NCBI GenBank assembly: GCA_963764665.1
Contig: CAVXTL010000008.1
Coordinates: 127,280-191,279 of the forward strand
Source: JACVRW01 sp963764665
GTDB taxonomy: Bacteria; Actinomycetota; Thermoleophilia; Solirubrobacterales; Thermoleophilaceae
Length of the DNA: 64,000 nt
Direction: 5' to 3'
The position numbers and the translations under genes are program-made. The notes under the pieces were generated by a model. It saw only the letters and a list, made by a program, of their open reading frames with translations. It was not told the DNA's origin and ran no database searches. Below, one piece after another: positions 1 through 9,069 of the stretch (the first letter of the stretch is position 1; the number at the start of each line of letters is the position of its first letter).

Positions 1-1
1 C

Positions 2-514
2 GACTACAACGTGTCGTTCATCGCCGACCGGCTCGCCAAGGACGGGCAGGCCAAGACGGAGGCGATGCTCCGGCGCTGGATGGCCAACGATCCCGAGATC
101 CTGGGCTCGGACGTGGATGTGCTCGACGCGATCGCCGACGGGCAATGCGACGTGGGCCTGACCAACTCGTACTACCTGGGCCGCGAGCTCGAGGAGGACC
201 CGGACTTCCCGGTGGCGCCGGTGTGGGCCGACCAGGACGGGCGCGGCACGCACGTGAACCTGTCCGGCCTCGGCGTGGTCAAGGGCACCGACCAGCGCTC
301 CACGGGCATCGAGCTGATGCGCTACCTCACCGAGCCGGCGCAGCAGCGCGTGTTCGCGCACAACAACTTCGAGTTCGCGGCCGACCCGGACGTGGCTCCC
401 GCCGAGGAGATCGCCCAGTTCGGCACGTTCAAGCGCGACCCGATCGACGTTCAGGGCGCCGGTGAGAACCTCGAGAACGCGCTGCAGCTGATGGAAGAGG
501 TTGGGTGGGACTGA
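2..514 (+). CDS. Fe3+-type ABC transporter substrate-binding protein, C-terminal part
   Basis: This is the end of a periplasmic-type substrate-binding protein; the reading frame is open from base 2, so the N-terminus and any signal peptide lie before the window. The visible 170 or so residues match the C-terminal lobe of iron-binding proteins (FbpA/FutA-like), including the VDVLDAIADGQCDVGLTNSYY stretch and the late segment typical of this family in which residues contact the ligand. It overlaps the start of the permease gene by 10 bases, so the three genes form a coupled importer operon. The ligand is inferred to be ferric iron from family resemblance; a related cargo cannot be excluded. Confidence 0.85.
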   Translation, partial: DYNVSFIADRLAKDGQAKTEAMLRRWMANDPEILGSDVDVLDAIADGQCDVGLTNSYYLGRELEEDPDFPVAPVWADQDGRGTHVNLSGLGVVKGTDQRSTGIELMRYLTEPAQQRVFAHNNFEFAADPDVAPAEEIAQFGTFKRDPIDVQGAGENLENALQLMEEVGWD

Positions 515-2142
515 TCCCCACCCGGCGGCGGCCGGACGGAGCCACCGTCCTGACCGTGGCCCTCGCAGTGCTGATAGCCGGACCGCTGGTGGGGCTCCCG
601 CTGAGCTTCATCGTGGCGCCGGGCGAGCTGTCCAAGTACTCCGGGTTCCTGCCCGAGGCGATCGAGGCCACGGCGGTCCTGCTCGTCGGGGTCGGGTTCG
701 GCACCCTCCTGCTGGGCACCTCGCTGGCCGCGCTCGTGTCGTTCTGCGACTTCCCCGGGCGCTCCTGGATCGAATGGATCCTCGTGCTGCCGCTGGCCAT
801 GCCCGGCTACGTGTTCACGCTGTTCGCGCTCGGCCTGGACGTGCCCGGCGTGCGCTCGTCCTTCGGGGCGGTCTGCATCTTCACGCTCGTCCTCTACCCG
901 TACGTCTACCTGCTGGCGCGCGCCTCCTTCCTCAGCCAGTCGCGCACGCTCCTGGAGGCGGCTCGCGGGCTCGGGATGTCGCGCGGGAGGGCGATCGTGA
1001 GAGTCGCGCTGCCACTCGCGCGACCGGCGATCTTCGGCGGGGTGGCCCTGGCCCTGATGGAGGCACTGGCCGACTTCGGGACGGTGAACCTCCTCGGCGT
1101 GCGCACGTTCACCGACGCGATCTATCGCGTCTGGTTCAACGCGTTCGACCGCGAGGCGGCCATGCAGTTCGCGACGCTGCTCGTGTCGGTGACCCTCATG
1201 CTGCTCCTGCTCGAGCGCCTGGCCCGCGGCCGCGCGCGCTTCCATCACAGCGCCTCTCGCGGCGACCTCGTGCCGGCGATCCGCCTGCGCGGCCCGGCGG
1301 CCGTGGCGGCCGTGGTGGGCCCGCTCGCGTTGGTGGGCCTGGTGGTGGCGGCGCCGCTGGCGCAGCTCGGGGTCTGGTCGGTCCAGTCGATCCAGGACGG
1401 CCTGCTGACCCCCGAGTTCGCCTCGGCGGCCCGCAACAGCCTGCTGCTGTCCACGATGAGCGCCGTGCTCGTGCCGATCGTGGCGCTGGCGCTCGCGTAC
1501 GGGGTGCGGACGAGCCGCTCGAGGACGGCGGGCGGCGCGGCGCGGGTGGCTACGATCGGCTACGGCCTCCCGGGGTCGGTCGTGGCGGTGGCCGTGATCG
1601 TGCCCCTGGCCTGGGTCGACCACCGCGTCGGCGACGCGGCAGAATCGCTCTTCGGCCTGGACACCGGCCTGATCTTCACCGGAACCGTGATCGGACTCTT
1701 CTGCGCCTACCTCGTTCGCTTCCTGGCACTCGCCTGGGGGGCGGTCGAGTCGAGCCTGCTGCGGATACCGCGCGACCTGGACGAGGCGGCGCGCGGCCTG
1801 GGCGCGGACCGCATCGACCTGGTCGCGCGCGTGCACGTGCCCCTGATGCGCACCGGCCTGCTCACCGCCGCGCTGCTCGTGTTCACCGAGGTGATGAAGG
1901 AGCTTCCGGCCACGCTCCTGCTGCGCCCGCTCGACGGCGACACTCTGGCGGTCGCGGTCTGGCAGGCCACCACCGAGTCGCTGTTCGAGACCGCCGCGCT
2001 CCCGGCGCTGCTGATCGTGGTGGTTGGGCTGCTGCCGGTGGCGCTGATGATCCGGCTGTCGGGCCGCGGCGGCACCGAGCTCGAGGCGGCGCAGGCGGCC
2101 GGAAGCTGGGCCGAGGTCGAGCGTGAGGCGGTGCCGGCGTGA
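505..2142 (+). CDS. Fused ABC transporter permease (FbpB/ThiP-like)
   Basis: The protein has 545 residues and about twelve hydrophobic segments in two halves, the usual architecture of a fused inner-membrane permease of the iron/thiamine type. Each half carries an EAA loop: EAARGLGMSRGRAIVRVALPL near residue 155 and EAARGLGADRIDLVARVHVPL near residue 430, which dock on the ATPase. The GTG start at 505 overlaps the end of the binding-protein gene, and the stop overlaps the GTG of the ATPase gene, so translation is probably coupled. It should move the bound cation complex across the membrane. Confidence 0.9.
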   Translation: MGLIPTRRRPDGATVLTVALAVLIAGPLVGLPLSFIVAPGELSKYSGFLPEAIEATAVLLVGVGFGTLLLGTSLAALVSFCDFPGRSWIEWILVLPLAMPGYVFTLFALGLDVPGVRSSFGAVCIFTLVLYPYVYLLARASFLSQSRTLLEAARGLGMSRGRAIVRVALPLARPAIFGGVALALMEALADFGTVNLLGVRTFTDAIYRVWFNAFDREAAMQFATLLVSVTLMLLLLERLARGRARFHHSASRGDLVPAIRLRGPAAVAAVVGPLALVGLVVAAPLAQLGVWSVQSIQDGLLTPEFASAARNSLLLSTMSAVLVPIVALALAYGVRTSRSRTAGGAARVATIGYGLPGSVVAVAVIVPLAWVDHRVGDAAESLFGLDTGLIFTGTVIGLFCAYLVRFLALAWGAVESSLLRIPRDLDEAARGLGADRIDLVARVHVPLMRTGLLTAALLVFTEVMKELPATLLLRPLDGDTLAVAVWQATTESLFETAALPALLIVVVGLLPVALMIRLSGRGGTELEAAQAAGSWAEVEREAVPA

Positions 2143-3164
2143 GCGACGTGGTGCTCAGCGGCGTGGTCAAGTCCTTCGGACCGGTGCGCGCGGTGCAGGA
2201 CGTGAGCCTCGAGATCGAGCGGGGCGAGCTGATGGCAGTGCTCGGACCGTCCGGCTGCGGCAAGACCACCCTGCTCCGGCTCGTGGCCGGCTTCGAGCGC
2301 CCGGACGAAGGACGGATCTCGGTCGGCGGCCGTGAGCTGGCCGGGCCCGAGACCTTCGTGATGCCCGAGAACCGCAGGGTGGGCATCGTCTTTCAGGACT
2401 ACGCGCTGTTCCCGCACCTGACGGTGAAGGCGAACGTGGCTTTCGGGCTGACCCGGCGCGAGCGCGACGAGCGCGAGCGCCTGACGCAGCGCACCCTCGA
2501 GTTGGTGGGGCTGCAGCACAAGGCCGAGCGCCATCCCCACGAGCTGTCGGGGGGCGAGCGCCAGCGGGTGGCGCTGGCCCGCGCGCTCGCGCCCGCACCG
2601 GAGTTGATCCTGCTGGACGAGCCGTTCTCGAGCCTCGACGCGACGCTCCGCGCCGGGCTGCGCCGGGAGGTGGAGCTGATCCTGCGCGACGCCGGCGCCA
2701 CGGCGCTGCTCGTGACGCACGACCAGGAGGAGGCGCTCTCGCTGGCCGACCGGCTGGCCGTGATGCGCGAGGGGCGCATAGTCCAGGTGGGCGCCCCGCA
2801 GGAGGTCTACGGGCGCCCCGCCAACCGCTGGACCGCGGGGTTCGTGGGGGACGTGAACGTGCTTGCCGGGGTGGCGCACGGCTCGGGCGTGGAGACCGAG
2901 CTCGGCGTGTTCGACGTGGGGGCTCCCGCCGACGGCGCGGTGCACGTGGCGGTGCGCCCGGAGCAGCTCGAGCTGCGCCCCGACCAGAGCGGCAACGCGG
3001 AGGTGGTGGCACGCGAGTTCCGCGGCCACGACGTTCTCTACCGCCTGCGTCACGAGGGCGGACGCACCCTGCTGGTGCAGCTGCCCTCGCTCGAGGTCCA
3101 CGATGTGGGCGCGCGGGTGTTCGTGCGCCCGGTGCCGGACACGGTCACATGCCTCGTCGACTAG
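2139..3164 (+). CDS. ABC transporter ATP-binding protein (FbpC-like)
   Basis: A 341-residue ATPase that powers the importer. Walker A (GPSGCGKTT, about residue 37), the signature LSGGERQR (about 136) and Walker B LILLDEP (about 156) are intact, followed by the switch histidine in LLVTHDQEEALSLADR. The last 110 residues fit a TOBE-type regulatory domain, with the VRPEQLELRPD segment common in iron and polyamine importers. It starts at a GTG overlapping the permease stop by 4 bases and its own end overlaps the next gene by 16 bases. Confidence 0.93.
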   Translation: MSDVVLSGVVKSFGPVRAVQDVSLEIERGELMAVLGPSGCGKTTLLRLVAGFERPDEGRISVGGRELAGPETFVMPENRRVGIVFQDYALFPHLTVKANVAFGLTRRERDERERLTQRTLELVGLQHKAERHPHELSGGERQRVALARALAPAPELILLDEPFSSLDATLRAGLRREVELILRDAGATALLVTHDQEEALSLADRLAVMREGRIVQVGAPQEVYGRPANRWTAGFVGDVNVLAGVAHGSGVETELGVFDVGAPADGAVHVAVRPEQLELRPDQSGNAEVVAREFRGHDVLYRLRHEGGRTLLVQLPSLEVHDVGARVFVRPVPDTVTCLVD

Positions 3165-4627
3165 CCCTTGCCGCCGTTGCGGCCCTCGCGACGCTTGCGA
3201 TGGCCATCCCGGCGGCTGCCCGCCCCGCCACCATCCCGGCCCTGCGGGAGTGGCGCGCGGCGCCCGGGACCTTCGTCCTGCGCGACTCGGCCCGGATCGT
3301 CGTGCCCGCCGGCGGACCGCTGGCCGAGGCGCGGCTGCTGGCGGCCGATCTCGGCCGGCGCCACCCGGTGCTCGCCGGCGCAGCCGCGCAGCCCGGGGAC
3401 ATCGAGCTGGCGCTCGGCGCTTCCGACCGGAAGCTGGGACGAGAGGGATACCGGCTCGAGGTGGGCTCCGTGCTTCGCATCGAGGCGCGCACCGCCGCCG
3501 GCGCCTTCTACGGTACGCGCAGCGTCGTCCAGCTCCTGCGGCGCAAGCAGTCGATACCGGCGGGCACGGCACGCGACTGGCCCCGCTACCCCGAGCGCGG
3601 GCTGATGCTGGACAACGGCCGCAGGTACTTCACACCGCGCTGGCTGCGCGCCCGGGTCCGCGAGCTCGCGGACCTCAAGCTCAATCAGCTGCACCTGCAC
3701 TTCTCCGACGACCAGGGCTTCCGGATCGCCAGCCGCTCGCACCCCGAGATCGTGTCCAACCCGCACCTCACGAAGCGCCAGGTGCGGAGCCTCGTGGCGT
3801 ACGCGGGCGCGCGTCACATCCGGGTGATCCCGGAGATCGACATGCCGGGCCACATGCGCGCGGCGCTGGCGCGCCACCCCGATCTCCGCCTCTCCCCGAC
3901 GCGACTCGACGTGACCAATCCGGCGGCGCGCCGCTTCGCGCGTGAGCTGATCCTCGAGTACCTCGACCTCTTCCCCGGGCGCTACTGGCACGGCGGGGCC
4001 GACGAGTACCTGCTGCCGGCTGACTACGCGCTCTACCCGCAGCTCGAGCGATACGCCCGCGCGCGCCACGGCCCCCGGGCGAACGGGGGCGACGCCTACC
4101 TCGACTTCATCAACTGGATGGACCGGCTCGTGCGCTCGCGCGGGCGGACGCTGCGGGTGTGGAACGACGGGCTGTCCGACGGCAGCGCGGTGAAGCTGCG
4201 CCGCGACATCGTGGTGGACTGGTGGGCCGGCCACACCGGCCCCGGTCCTCGCACGCTCATCAGGCAGGGCCACCGCATCCTGAACGCCGGCTGGTGGCCC
4301 ACCTACTACGTGGTCGGGGCACTCGGCGGGCTCCACGCCTCGATGCGCATCGCCTACGAGACATGGGCGGTCAACCGCTTCCACGGTCTGGCGTTCGGCC
4401 TCGAGCCGCCGGGCACCCCGCCCGTGGTCCTGCCGCGCGGCCTGCGGCGCAACCTGGGCTCGGAGCTGCACGTCTGGAACGACGACCCCGACGGCGAGAC
4501 CGACGCCCAGACCGCGCGCGGCATCGCGCCGAGGTTGCGCGTGCTCGCTCAGAAGACATGGGACTCACCGCTGCCGGTGCGGCGCTACAGCGCCTTCCAG
4601 CGCCTGGCCAATAGGCTGCGCCCATGA
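3149..4627 (+). CDS. Secreted GH20 beta-N-acetylhexosaminidase
   Basis: The 492-residue product starts with a signal peptide (MPRRLALAAVAALATLAMA). Residues 25-145 form the GH20b-type N-terminal domain and the TIM-barrel follows. Family landmarks are the HLHFSDDQGFR strand, the IRVIPEIDMPGH strand, and the catalytic Asp285-Glu286 pair in WHGGADEY, with Asp as the polarising residue and Glu as the acid/base in the substrate-assisted mechanism. It would trim terminal N-acetylglucosamine or N-acetylgalactosamine from chitin-like or peptidoglycan-derived sugars outside the cell. The start overlaps the ATPase gene by 16 bases, but a functional link with iron import is not obvious. Confidence 0.88.
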   Translation: MPRRLALAAVAALATLAMAIPAAARPATIPALREWRAAPGTFVLRDSARIVVPAGGPLAEARLLAADLGRRHPVLAGAAAQPGDIELALGASDRKLGREGYRLEVGSVLRIEARTAAGAFYGTRSVVQLLRRKQSIPAGTARDWPRYPERGLMLDNGRRYFTPRWLRARVRELADLKLNQLHLHFSDDQGFRIASRSHPEIVSNPHLTKRQVRSLVAYAGARHIRVIPEIDMPGHMRAALARHPDLRLSPTRLDVTNPAARRFARELILEYLDLFPGRYWHGGADEYLLPADYALYPQLERYARARHGPRANGGDAYLDFINWMDRLVRSRGRTLRVWNDGLSDGSAVKLRRDIVVDWWAGHTGPGPRTLIRQGHRILNAGWWPTYYVVGALGGLHASMRIAYETWAVNRFHGLAFGLEPPGTPPVVLPRGLRRNLGSELHVWNDDPDGETDAQTARGIAPRLRVLAQKTWDSPLPVRRYSAFQRLANRLRP

Positions 4628-4932
4628 AGCTCTACGTCTGCTGGGGCACGTTCCGCTCCCCGCGCCCGGGGGGACACCCGTGCCGCAACGCCCACGAGGC
4701 ACTCCTGGAGGCCGGCTGGGACCCCGACGTCGAGCGTGTCTACGGCCTCGGCGTGCTCGGCGACGGGCTCAACCCGACGCGCGCCAAGGTCCGCGAGCTG
4801 ACCGGCCAGAACTTCGTGCCGGTGCTCGTGACCGACGAGGACGAGATCATCCAGGACTCGAGCAAGATCATCGCCTGGGCCAAGGCCAACCCCGCCACCG
4901 CGTCCGACAGGTCGGCCGCCGCCGCGAGCTAG
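4624..4932 (+). CDS. Small glutathione S-transferase N-terminal/glutaredoxin-like protein
   Basis: A 102-residue single-domain protein with a thioredoxin fold: beta strand MKLYVCWGTF, the helix region HPCRNAHEALLEAGWD, then the cis-Pro segment FVPVLVTDEDEIIQDSSKIIAWA, which is the glutathione-site signature of GST N-terminal domains. The classical CPYC or CxxC motif is replaced by SPRPGGHPC, so only one cysteine is near the expected position and disulfide reductase activity is doubtful. It starts inside the stop of the GH20 gene (ATGA overlap). The substrate is unknown; a mycothiol or glutaredoxin-like role is only a guess. Confidence 0.75.
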   Translation: MKLYVCWGTFRSPRPGGHPCRNAHEALLEAGWDPDVERVYGLGVLGDGLNPTRAKVRELTGQNFVPVLVTDEDEIIQDSSKIIAWAKANPATASDRSAAAAS

Positions 4933-4936
4933 GGGC

Positions 4937-5317
4937 CTACTCGGGCCAGGAGGCGTCGCCGGTGGCGGCGCCGCGCATGACCTTGAGCGAGAGCAGCGCG
5001 CACTTTCGGCGCGTGGGGGAGATCTCGATGCCGAGCTGTTCGATCACCCAGTCGGCTCCCAGCCGTCCGACCTCCTCGACGGACATGCCCTTGAGCTCCT
5101 CGGAGGTGATCGACGCGGCAGCCTGCGAGATCGCGCAGCCCTGTCCGTGGAAGCGCAGGTCGGCGACCTTCCCGTCGACCACCACCACGTGAACGCCCAG
5201 CTCGTCGCCGCAGAGCGGGTTGTGGTCGTGCCACTCGAGGTCGTGGGGGTCGAGCTCGCCGAAGTTCCGCGGGCTCTTGTAGTGGTCGAGGATGTAGTCC
5301 CTGTAGAGCGCGTCCAC
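4937..5317 (-). CDS. sufU: SUF sulfurtransferase/scaffold-like protein SufU
   Basis: This 126-residue protein has the SufU/IscU fold with three conserved cysteines in NPLCGDE, GQGCAISQ and RRKCALL, plus the neighbouring Asp that binds zinc in SufU. In Gram-positive SUF systems SufU accepts persulfide sulfur from SufS and passes it on. The GTG start lies one base after the sufS stop, so the pair is translationally linked. It is the last gene of the five-gene operon read on the minus strand. Confidence 0.93.
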   Translation of the reverse strand: MDALYRDYILDHYKSPRNFGELDPHDLEWHDHNPLCGDELGVHVVVVDGKVADLRFHGQGCAISQAAASITSEELKGMSVEEVGRLGADWVIEQLGIEISPTRRKCALLSLKVMRGAATGDASWPE

Positions 5318-5318
5318 G

Positions 5319-6563
5319 TCAGGCCCCCAGCCCGAAGACCTCGCGCGCTCCGTGCAGCGCGTGCACGAGGCGGTCCACGTCGTCGCGCGAGTTGTAGAGG
5401 TGGAAGGAGGCGCGCGCGGTAGCTCCCACGCGGAGCACGCGCATGAGCGGCTGCGCGCAGTGGTGGCCGGCGCGAACGCACACGGCCTCGCGGTCGCACA
5501 GCTCCGCGATGTCGTGCGGGTGCATGCCCTCGATCGTGAAGGGCACCACACCGCCGCGCCTGTCCACGTTGGCCGGGCCGTAGAGAGTCAGCCCGTCGAT
5601 CTCCGGCAGGCGCTCGAGGGCGTACGCGGTGAGGTCGCGCTCGTGCGCGCGCACGTTCTCCATCCCTGCGGCCGACAGGTAGTCCACGGCGGCCCCGAGA
5701 CCGACCGCCTCGGCGATCGCGTTGGTGCCGGCCTCGAACTTCCAGGGCAGCTCGTTCCAGGTGGAGTGGTCGCGCTCGACACGGGAGATCATGTGGCCGC
5801 CGCCCAGGAACGGGCGCATCTCCTTGAGGAGATCGCGGCGCCCGTGCAGCATGCCCACGGTGGGGCCGAGCGCCTTGTGGCCGGTCCAGGCGTAGAAGTC
5901 GGCGTCGATCGCGCGCAGGTCCACCGGCATCTGCGGCACGGCCTGGGCCCCGTCCACGAGCGTGAGCGCGCCCGCGGCACGGGCGCGCCGCGCGATCTCC
6001 TCGACGGGATTGATCGTGCCGAGCACGTTCGACACGTGGGCTACGGCCACCAGCTTCACGCGGCCCTCGGCGAGCACGGAGTCGAGCTCGTCGAGCGACA
6101 GCTCGCCGCCCTCCGGCACCGAGAGGTAGCGCAGCCGCGCCCCGGTCTCCTCGCAGAGCAGCTGCCACGGCACGATGTTCGAGTGGTGCTCCATCTCTGT
6201 GATGAGCACCTCGTCGCCGGGGCCCACGTTCCCGCGGCCCCACGCGTAGGCCACCAGGTTGATGGCCTCGGTGGCGTTACGGGTGAAGATCGAGCAGTCG
6301 GTGTCCCAGCCCACGAACGCCGCGATCCGCTCGCGAGCGCCCTCGAACAGCTCGGTGGCCTCGCGGCCGAGCTCGTACACGCCGCGGTGCACCGTGCCGT
6401 AGGAGTAGGAGTAGAACCGCTCCATGGCCTCGATCACCTGCCGCGGCTTCTGAGAGCTGGCGGCGGAGTCTAGGTAGACGAGCGAGTGCCCGTTGATCTC
6501 ACGCTCGAGCACGGGGAAGTCCGCGCGCAGTCGAACGAGCGGGCTATCCGTGACCGCCCCCAT
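5319..6563 (-). CDS. sufS: Cysteine desulfurase SufS
   Basis: A 414-residue class II cysteine desulfurase. The PLP lysine is in TGHKALGPT, the PLP-contacting histidine in EMEHHSNIVPW, and the catalytic cysteine in the RAGHHCAQPLM loop. It removes sulfur from cysteine as a persulfide for Fe-S cluster assembly. The ATG overlaps the sufD stop (ATGA), and sufU follows directly. Cysteine for it could come from the CysO/CysM route encoded 6 kb away, which is inference from context. Confidence 0.95.
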   Translation of the reverse strand: MGAVTDSPLVRLRADFPVLEREINGHSLVYLDSAASSQKPRQVIEAMERFYSYSYGTVHRGVYELGREATELFEGARERIAAFVGWDTDCSIFTRNATEAINLVAYAWGRGNVGPGDEVLITEMEHHSNIVPWQLLCEETGARLRYLSVPEGGELSLDELDSVLAEGRVKLVAVAHVSNVLGTINPVEEIARRARAAGALTLVDGAQAVPQMPVDLRAIDADFYAWTGHKALGPTVGMLHGRRDLLKEMRPFLGGGHMISRVERDHSTWNELPWKFEAGTNAIAEAVGLGAAVDYLSAAGMENVRAHERDLTAYALERLPEIDGLTLYGPANVDRRGGVVPFTIEGMHPHDIAELCDREAVCVRAGHHCAQPLMRVLRVGATARASFHLYNSRDDVDRLVHALHGAREVFGLGA

Positions 6564-7840
6564 CAGGCCGCCTCTGCCCGCTCTCCGATGAACTCGCGTA
6601 CCTGCTCCTCGGCGCCCTTCAGCTTCTCGGCGATCCGGCGCCGGACGAGATCCTCGAGACCCGGGTCCTCGAGGCGCTGCACGACCTCCTCGAAGTAGCC
6701 CTCCACCAGCACGCGCACCGCTTCCGCGCGCGACAGGCCGCGGGTCATCATGTAGAAGATCTGCTCCTGGTCGAGCTCGCCGACGGTGCCTCCGTGGGAG
6801 GCCTTGACGTTGTCGGTCTCCACGATCAGCGAGGGGATCGCGTCGCCCTTGGCCTTGGGCGAGAGCAGCATCTGGTGGGTCTGGAGATAGGTGTCCGTCT
6901 CCTGCGCGCCCGGCAGGATGTGGATCAGTCCCTCGTACGAGGCGCGTGAGCTCCCGGTCAATGCTCCCTTCCACACAGTGTCCCCGGTGGTGTGGCCGGC
7001 CTCGTGCCTGTCCGTGGTGAACAGGTCGAGGTGCTCGTCGCGCTCGGTGAAGTACATGCCGGTGTGGCGCATGTCCGATCCCTGCTCGGCGGTCACGATG
7101 TCGAGCGTCTGCTTGGTCAGGCGCCCACCGAGGTGGATCGGCACCCACTTGACGCGCGCGTCGCGACCGATCGCAACGCGGCGCACCGACAGGTCGTGCA
7201 CCTCGCCCGTGCCCCAGTCCTGGTAGTGGGCCAGGTTCACCTGGGCGCCCGGCTGCGCGTACAGCTCGAAGGCCCCGGCGTGCAGCGCCTGGCCCTCGAA
7301 GTCCGGGGCGAGGAAGTACTCGCGGATCTTGCACTCGGCGTTCTCGCCGACGACCACGAGGGTGTGCGCCCACTGCACGGTGCCGGGCTCGTCGATCAAC
7401 CAGACCGCCTGGATCGGCTTCTCGATCTGGACGTTCGGCGGCACGTGCACGAACACGCCGCCGGTCCAGAACGCGGCGTTGCCGGCGGGGAACTTGCCCT
7501 CGTCGTGCGGCAGCCGCTTGGCGAACCACTCCTGGACCAGGTCGGGGTGCTCCTCCACGGCCTGCTCGAGCGGCATCACGATGATGCGGTCGTCGCTCAC
7601 GTCCGTGTGCACGACGCTGGCGCCGCGCTGGACGATCAGAGCCGCGTGGTCCTCGCTGCCGAGGTGCTCGTTCACGACTGCCGAGTCGTAGTCCTCGTAG
7701 CGGCGCGGGTCGAGCGCGTCCACGTCGAGGTTCCGGAGGCTGGTGGTCCAGAAGCCGGAGCGGCGCCAGGTGGGCACCTCCTCGGCCTCGTATGCCGCCA
7801 GGGCGGCCTTCCGTCTGTCCTCCACGAAGCTAGGAGGCAC
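6563..7840 (-). CDS. sufD: Fe-S cluster scaffold component SufD
   Basis: The 425-residue product has the right-handed beta-helix core of the SufB/SufD family and the C-terminal signature SHGGTVGELDQEQIFYMMTRGLSRAEA, which fits SufD better than SufB. SufD normally pairs with SufB and the ATPase SufC to build clusters. The GTG start overlaps the end of sufC by 11 bases. No sufB occurs in the window, so either it lies elsewhere or this protein stands in for it. Confidence 0.9.
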   Translation of the reverse strand: MPPSFVEDRRKAALAAYEAEEVPTWRRSGFWTTSLRNLDVDALDPRRYEDYDSAVVNEHLGSEDHAALIVQRGASVVHTDVSDDRIIVMPLEQAVEEHPDLVQEWFAKRLPHDEGKFPAGNAAFWTGGVFVHVPPNVQIEKPIQAVWLIDEPGTVQWAHTLVVVGENAECKIREYFLAPDFEGQALHAGAFELYAQPGAQVNLAHYQDWGTGEVHDLSVRRVAIGRDARVKWVPIHLGGRLTKQTLDIVTAEQGSDMRHTGMYFTERDEHLDLFTTDRHEAGHTTGDTVWKGALTGSSRASYEGLIHILPGAQETDTYLQTHQMLLSPKAKGDAIPSLIVETDNVKASHGGTVGELDQEQIFYMMTRGLSRAEAVRVLVEGYFEEVVQRLEDPGLEDLVRRRIAEKLKGAEEQVREFIGERAEAA

Positions 7841-8582
7841 TCGCGGCCACCTCCTCCTTGACCCACTCGTAGCCCTTGTCCTCGAGCTGGTCGGCCAGCT
7901 CCGGGCCGCCCTCCCGGACGATCCGGCCGTCGAGCATGATGTGCACGAAGTCGGGCCGCACGTAGCTCAGGATGCGGGTGTAGTGGGTGATGATCAGGAA
8001 CCCGCGCGCGTCGTCGCGCAGCGCGTTCACGCCGTCGGAGACGATCCGCAGCGCGTCGATGTCGAGCCCTGAGTCGGTCTCGTCGAGCACCGCGAAGTCC
8101 GGAGCGAGCATCGCGAGCTGGAGGATCTCCGCGCGCTTCTTCTCGCCGCCGGAGAACCCCTCGTTGAGGTAGCGGCTCGTGAAGGCGCGGTCGATCTTCA
8201 GGAGCTCCATGTTCTTGCCCAGCACCTGGCCGAACTCCTTGACCTTGATCGGCTCCTCGCGCCGCGCGTTCACCGCCATGCGCAGGAAGTTGGCCACCGA
8301 TACGCCGGGGATCGTGGCCGGGTACTGGAAGGCCATGAACAGGCCCGCGCGGGCGCGCTCGTCCGGATCGGCCTCGGTGAGGTCCTCGCCGTCGAGGAGG
8401 ATCTTGCCCTCGGTGACCTCGTAGTTGGGGTTGCCCATCAGCGTGTTCGCGAGGGTGGACTTGCCGGACCCGTTCGGGCCCATCAGGGCGTGGGTCTCGC
8501 CCTTCTTCACGGTCAGGTTCACGCCGTGGAGGATCTCTCGCTCCTCGATGCGCACATGCAGGTTCTGGATCTCCAGCTTCAT
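7830..8582 (-). CDS. sufC: SUF system ATPase SufC
   Basis: A 250-residue ABC-type ATPase without membrane segments. Walker A GPNGSGKST is near residue 36, the signature is FSGGEKKR near residue 144 and Walker B is DFAVLDETDSGLD near residue 160, all characteristic of SufC. It drives conformational changes of the SufBCD scaffold. Its ATG overlaps the regulator stop (ATGA), and its end overlaps sufD. Confidence 0.96.
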   Translation of the reverse strand: MKLEIQNLHVRIEEREILHGVNLTVKKGETHALMGPNGSGKSTLANTLMGNPNYEVTEGKILLDGEDLTEADPDERARAGLFMAFQYPATIPGVSVANFLRMAVNARREEPIKVKEFGQVLGKNMELLKIDRAFTSRYLNEGFSGGEKKRAEILQLAMLAPDFAVLDETDSGLDIDALRIVSDGVNALRDDARGFLIITHYTRILSYVRPDFVHIMLDGRIVREGGPELADQLEDKGYEWVKEEVAASAS

Positions 8583-9043
8583 ACGGTCAACTTCTCCTTG
8601 GGCTCCTTCGAGAACGGGTGGACCAGGTCATCCAGGGTCATGTCGTTCAGCGTGCGAACGATCGAACCCTGGACCCGGGTCCAGAGCAGTTTTGTGGGGC
8701 AGGGACTCTCGCCCTCGCGCGAGCAGACGAGCGCTCCGTCGGCGTCGGCGGTGATGCATTCGATCGGGGCGATCTCGCCCTCCAGCGCCTGCACCACCTC
8801 GGCCATCGTGATCTCCGCAGCCGGCCGAGAGAGCGAGTAGCCGCCGCGGGCGCCGCGCCGGGACTCCACGAGCTCCGCGCGCCGCAGCCGCTGCACCAGG
8901 TGCTCGAGATACGCCAGCGGAAGCCCCTCGGCGTCGGCGATGGAGCCGAGCGAGATCGGCGCCGGGTCGGCGGCCGCGCCGCCCTCCCGCGCGAGGTGCA
9001 CCATGACGCGCACGCCGTACTCGGCTTTTGTGGAGAACATCAT
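8579..9043 (-). CDS. Rrf2-family Fe-S-sensing repressor of the suf operon
   Basis: The 154-residue protein has an N-terminal winged helix (MMFSTKAEYGVRVMVHLA, with recognition segment LPLAYLEHLVQRLRRAELVESRRG) and three cysteines at residues 96, 107 and 115, spaced C-x10-C-x7-C, fitting ligation of a 2Fe-2S or 4Fe-4S cluster as in IscR and SufR. It is the first gene of the operon, so it probably represses its own promoter when clusters are plentiful. A perfect inverted repeat sits 9 bases upstream of the start. Two ATG codons in tandem (9043 and 9040) could both serve as start. Confidence 0.9.
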   Translation of the reverse strand: MMFSTKAEYGVRVMVHLAREGGAAADPAPISLGSIADAEGLPLAYLEHLVQRLRRAELVESRRGARGGYSLSRPAAEITMAEVVQALEGEIAPIECITADADGALVCSREGESPCPTKLLWTRVQGSIVRTLNDMTLDDLVHPFSKEPKEKLTV

Positions 9044-9052
9044 CTTGGAATA

Positions 9053-9069
9053 CCTACCTCGGAGGTAGG
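9053..9069. promoter_or_regulatory. Palindromic operator of the suf operon
   Basis: CCTACCTC and GAGGTAGG form a perfect 8-base inverted repeat around one central base, ending 9 bases before the ATG of the Rrf2 regulator on the minus strand. Read on that strand, TAGGTATT just downstream could be the -10 box, which would put the transcript start at or very near the ATG. A repressor bound here would block the promoter. The palindrome is seen directly; binding by the adjacent Rrf2 protein is inferred. Confidence 0.65.

Noticed and set aside
5352..6473. Long plus-strand open frame of 373 codons opposite sufS
   Set aside because: It is a GC-driven shadow of sufS: His/Arg/Ala-rich, no motif, and the minus-strand gene has full catalytic signatures.
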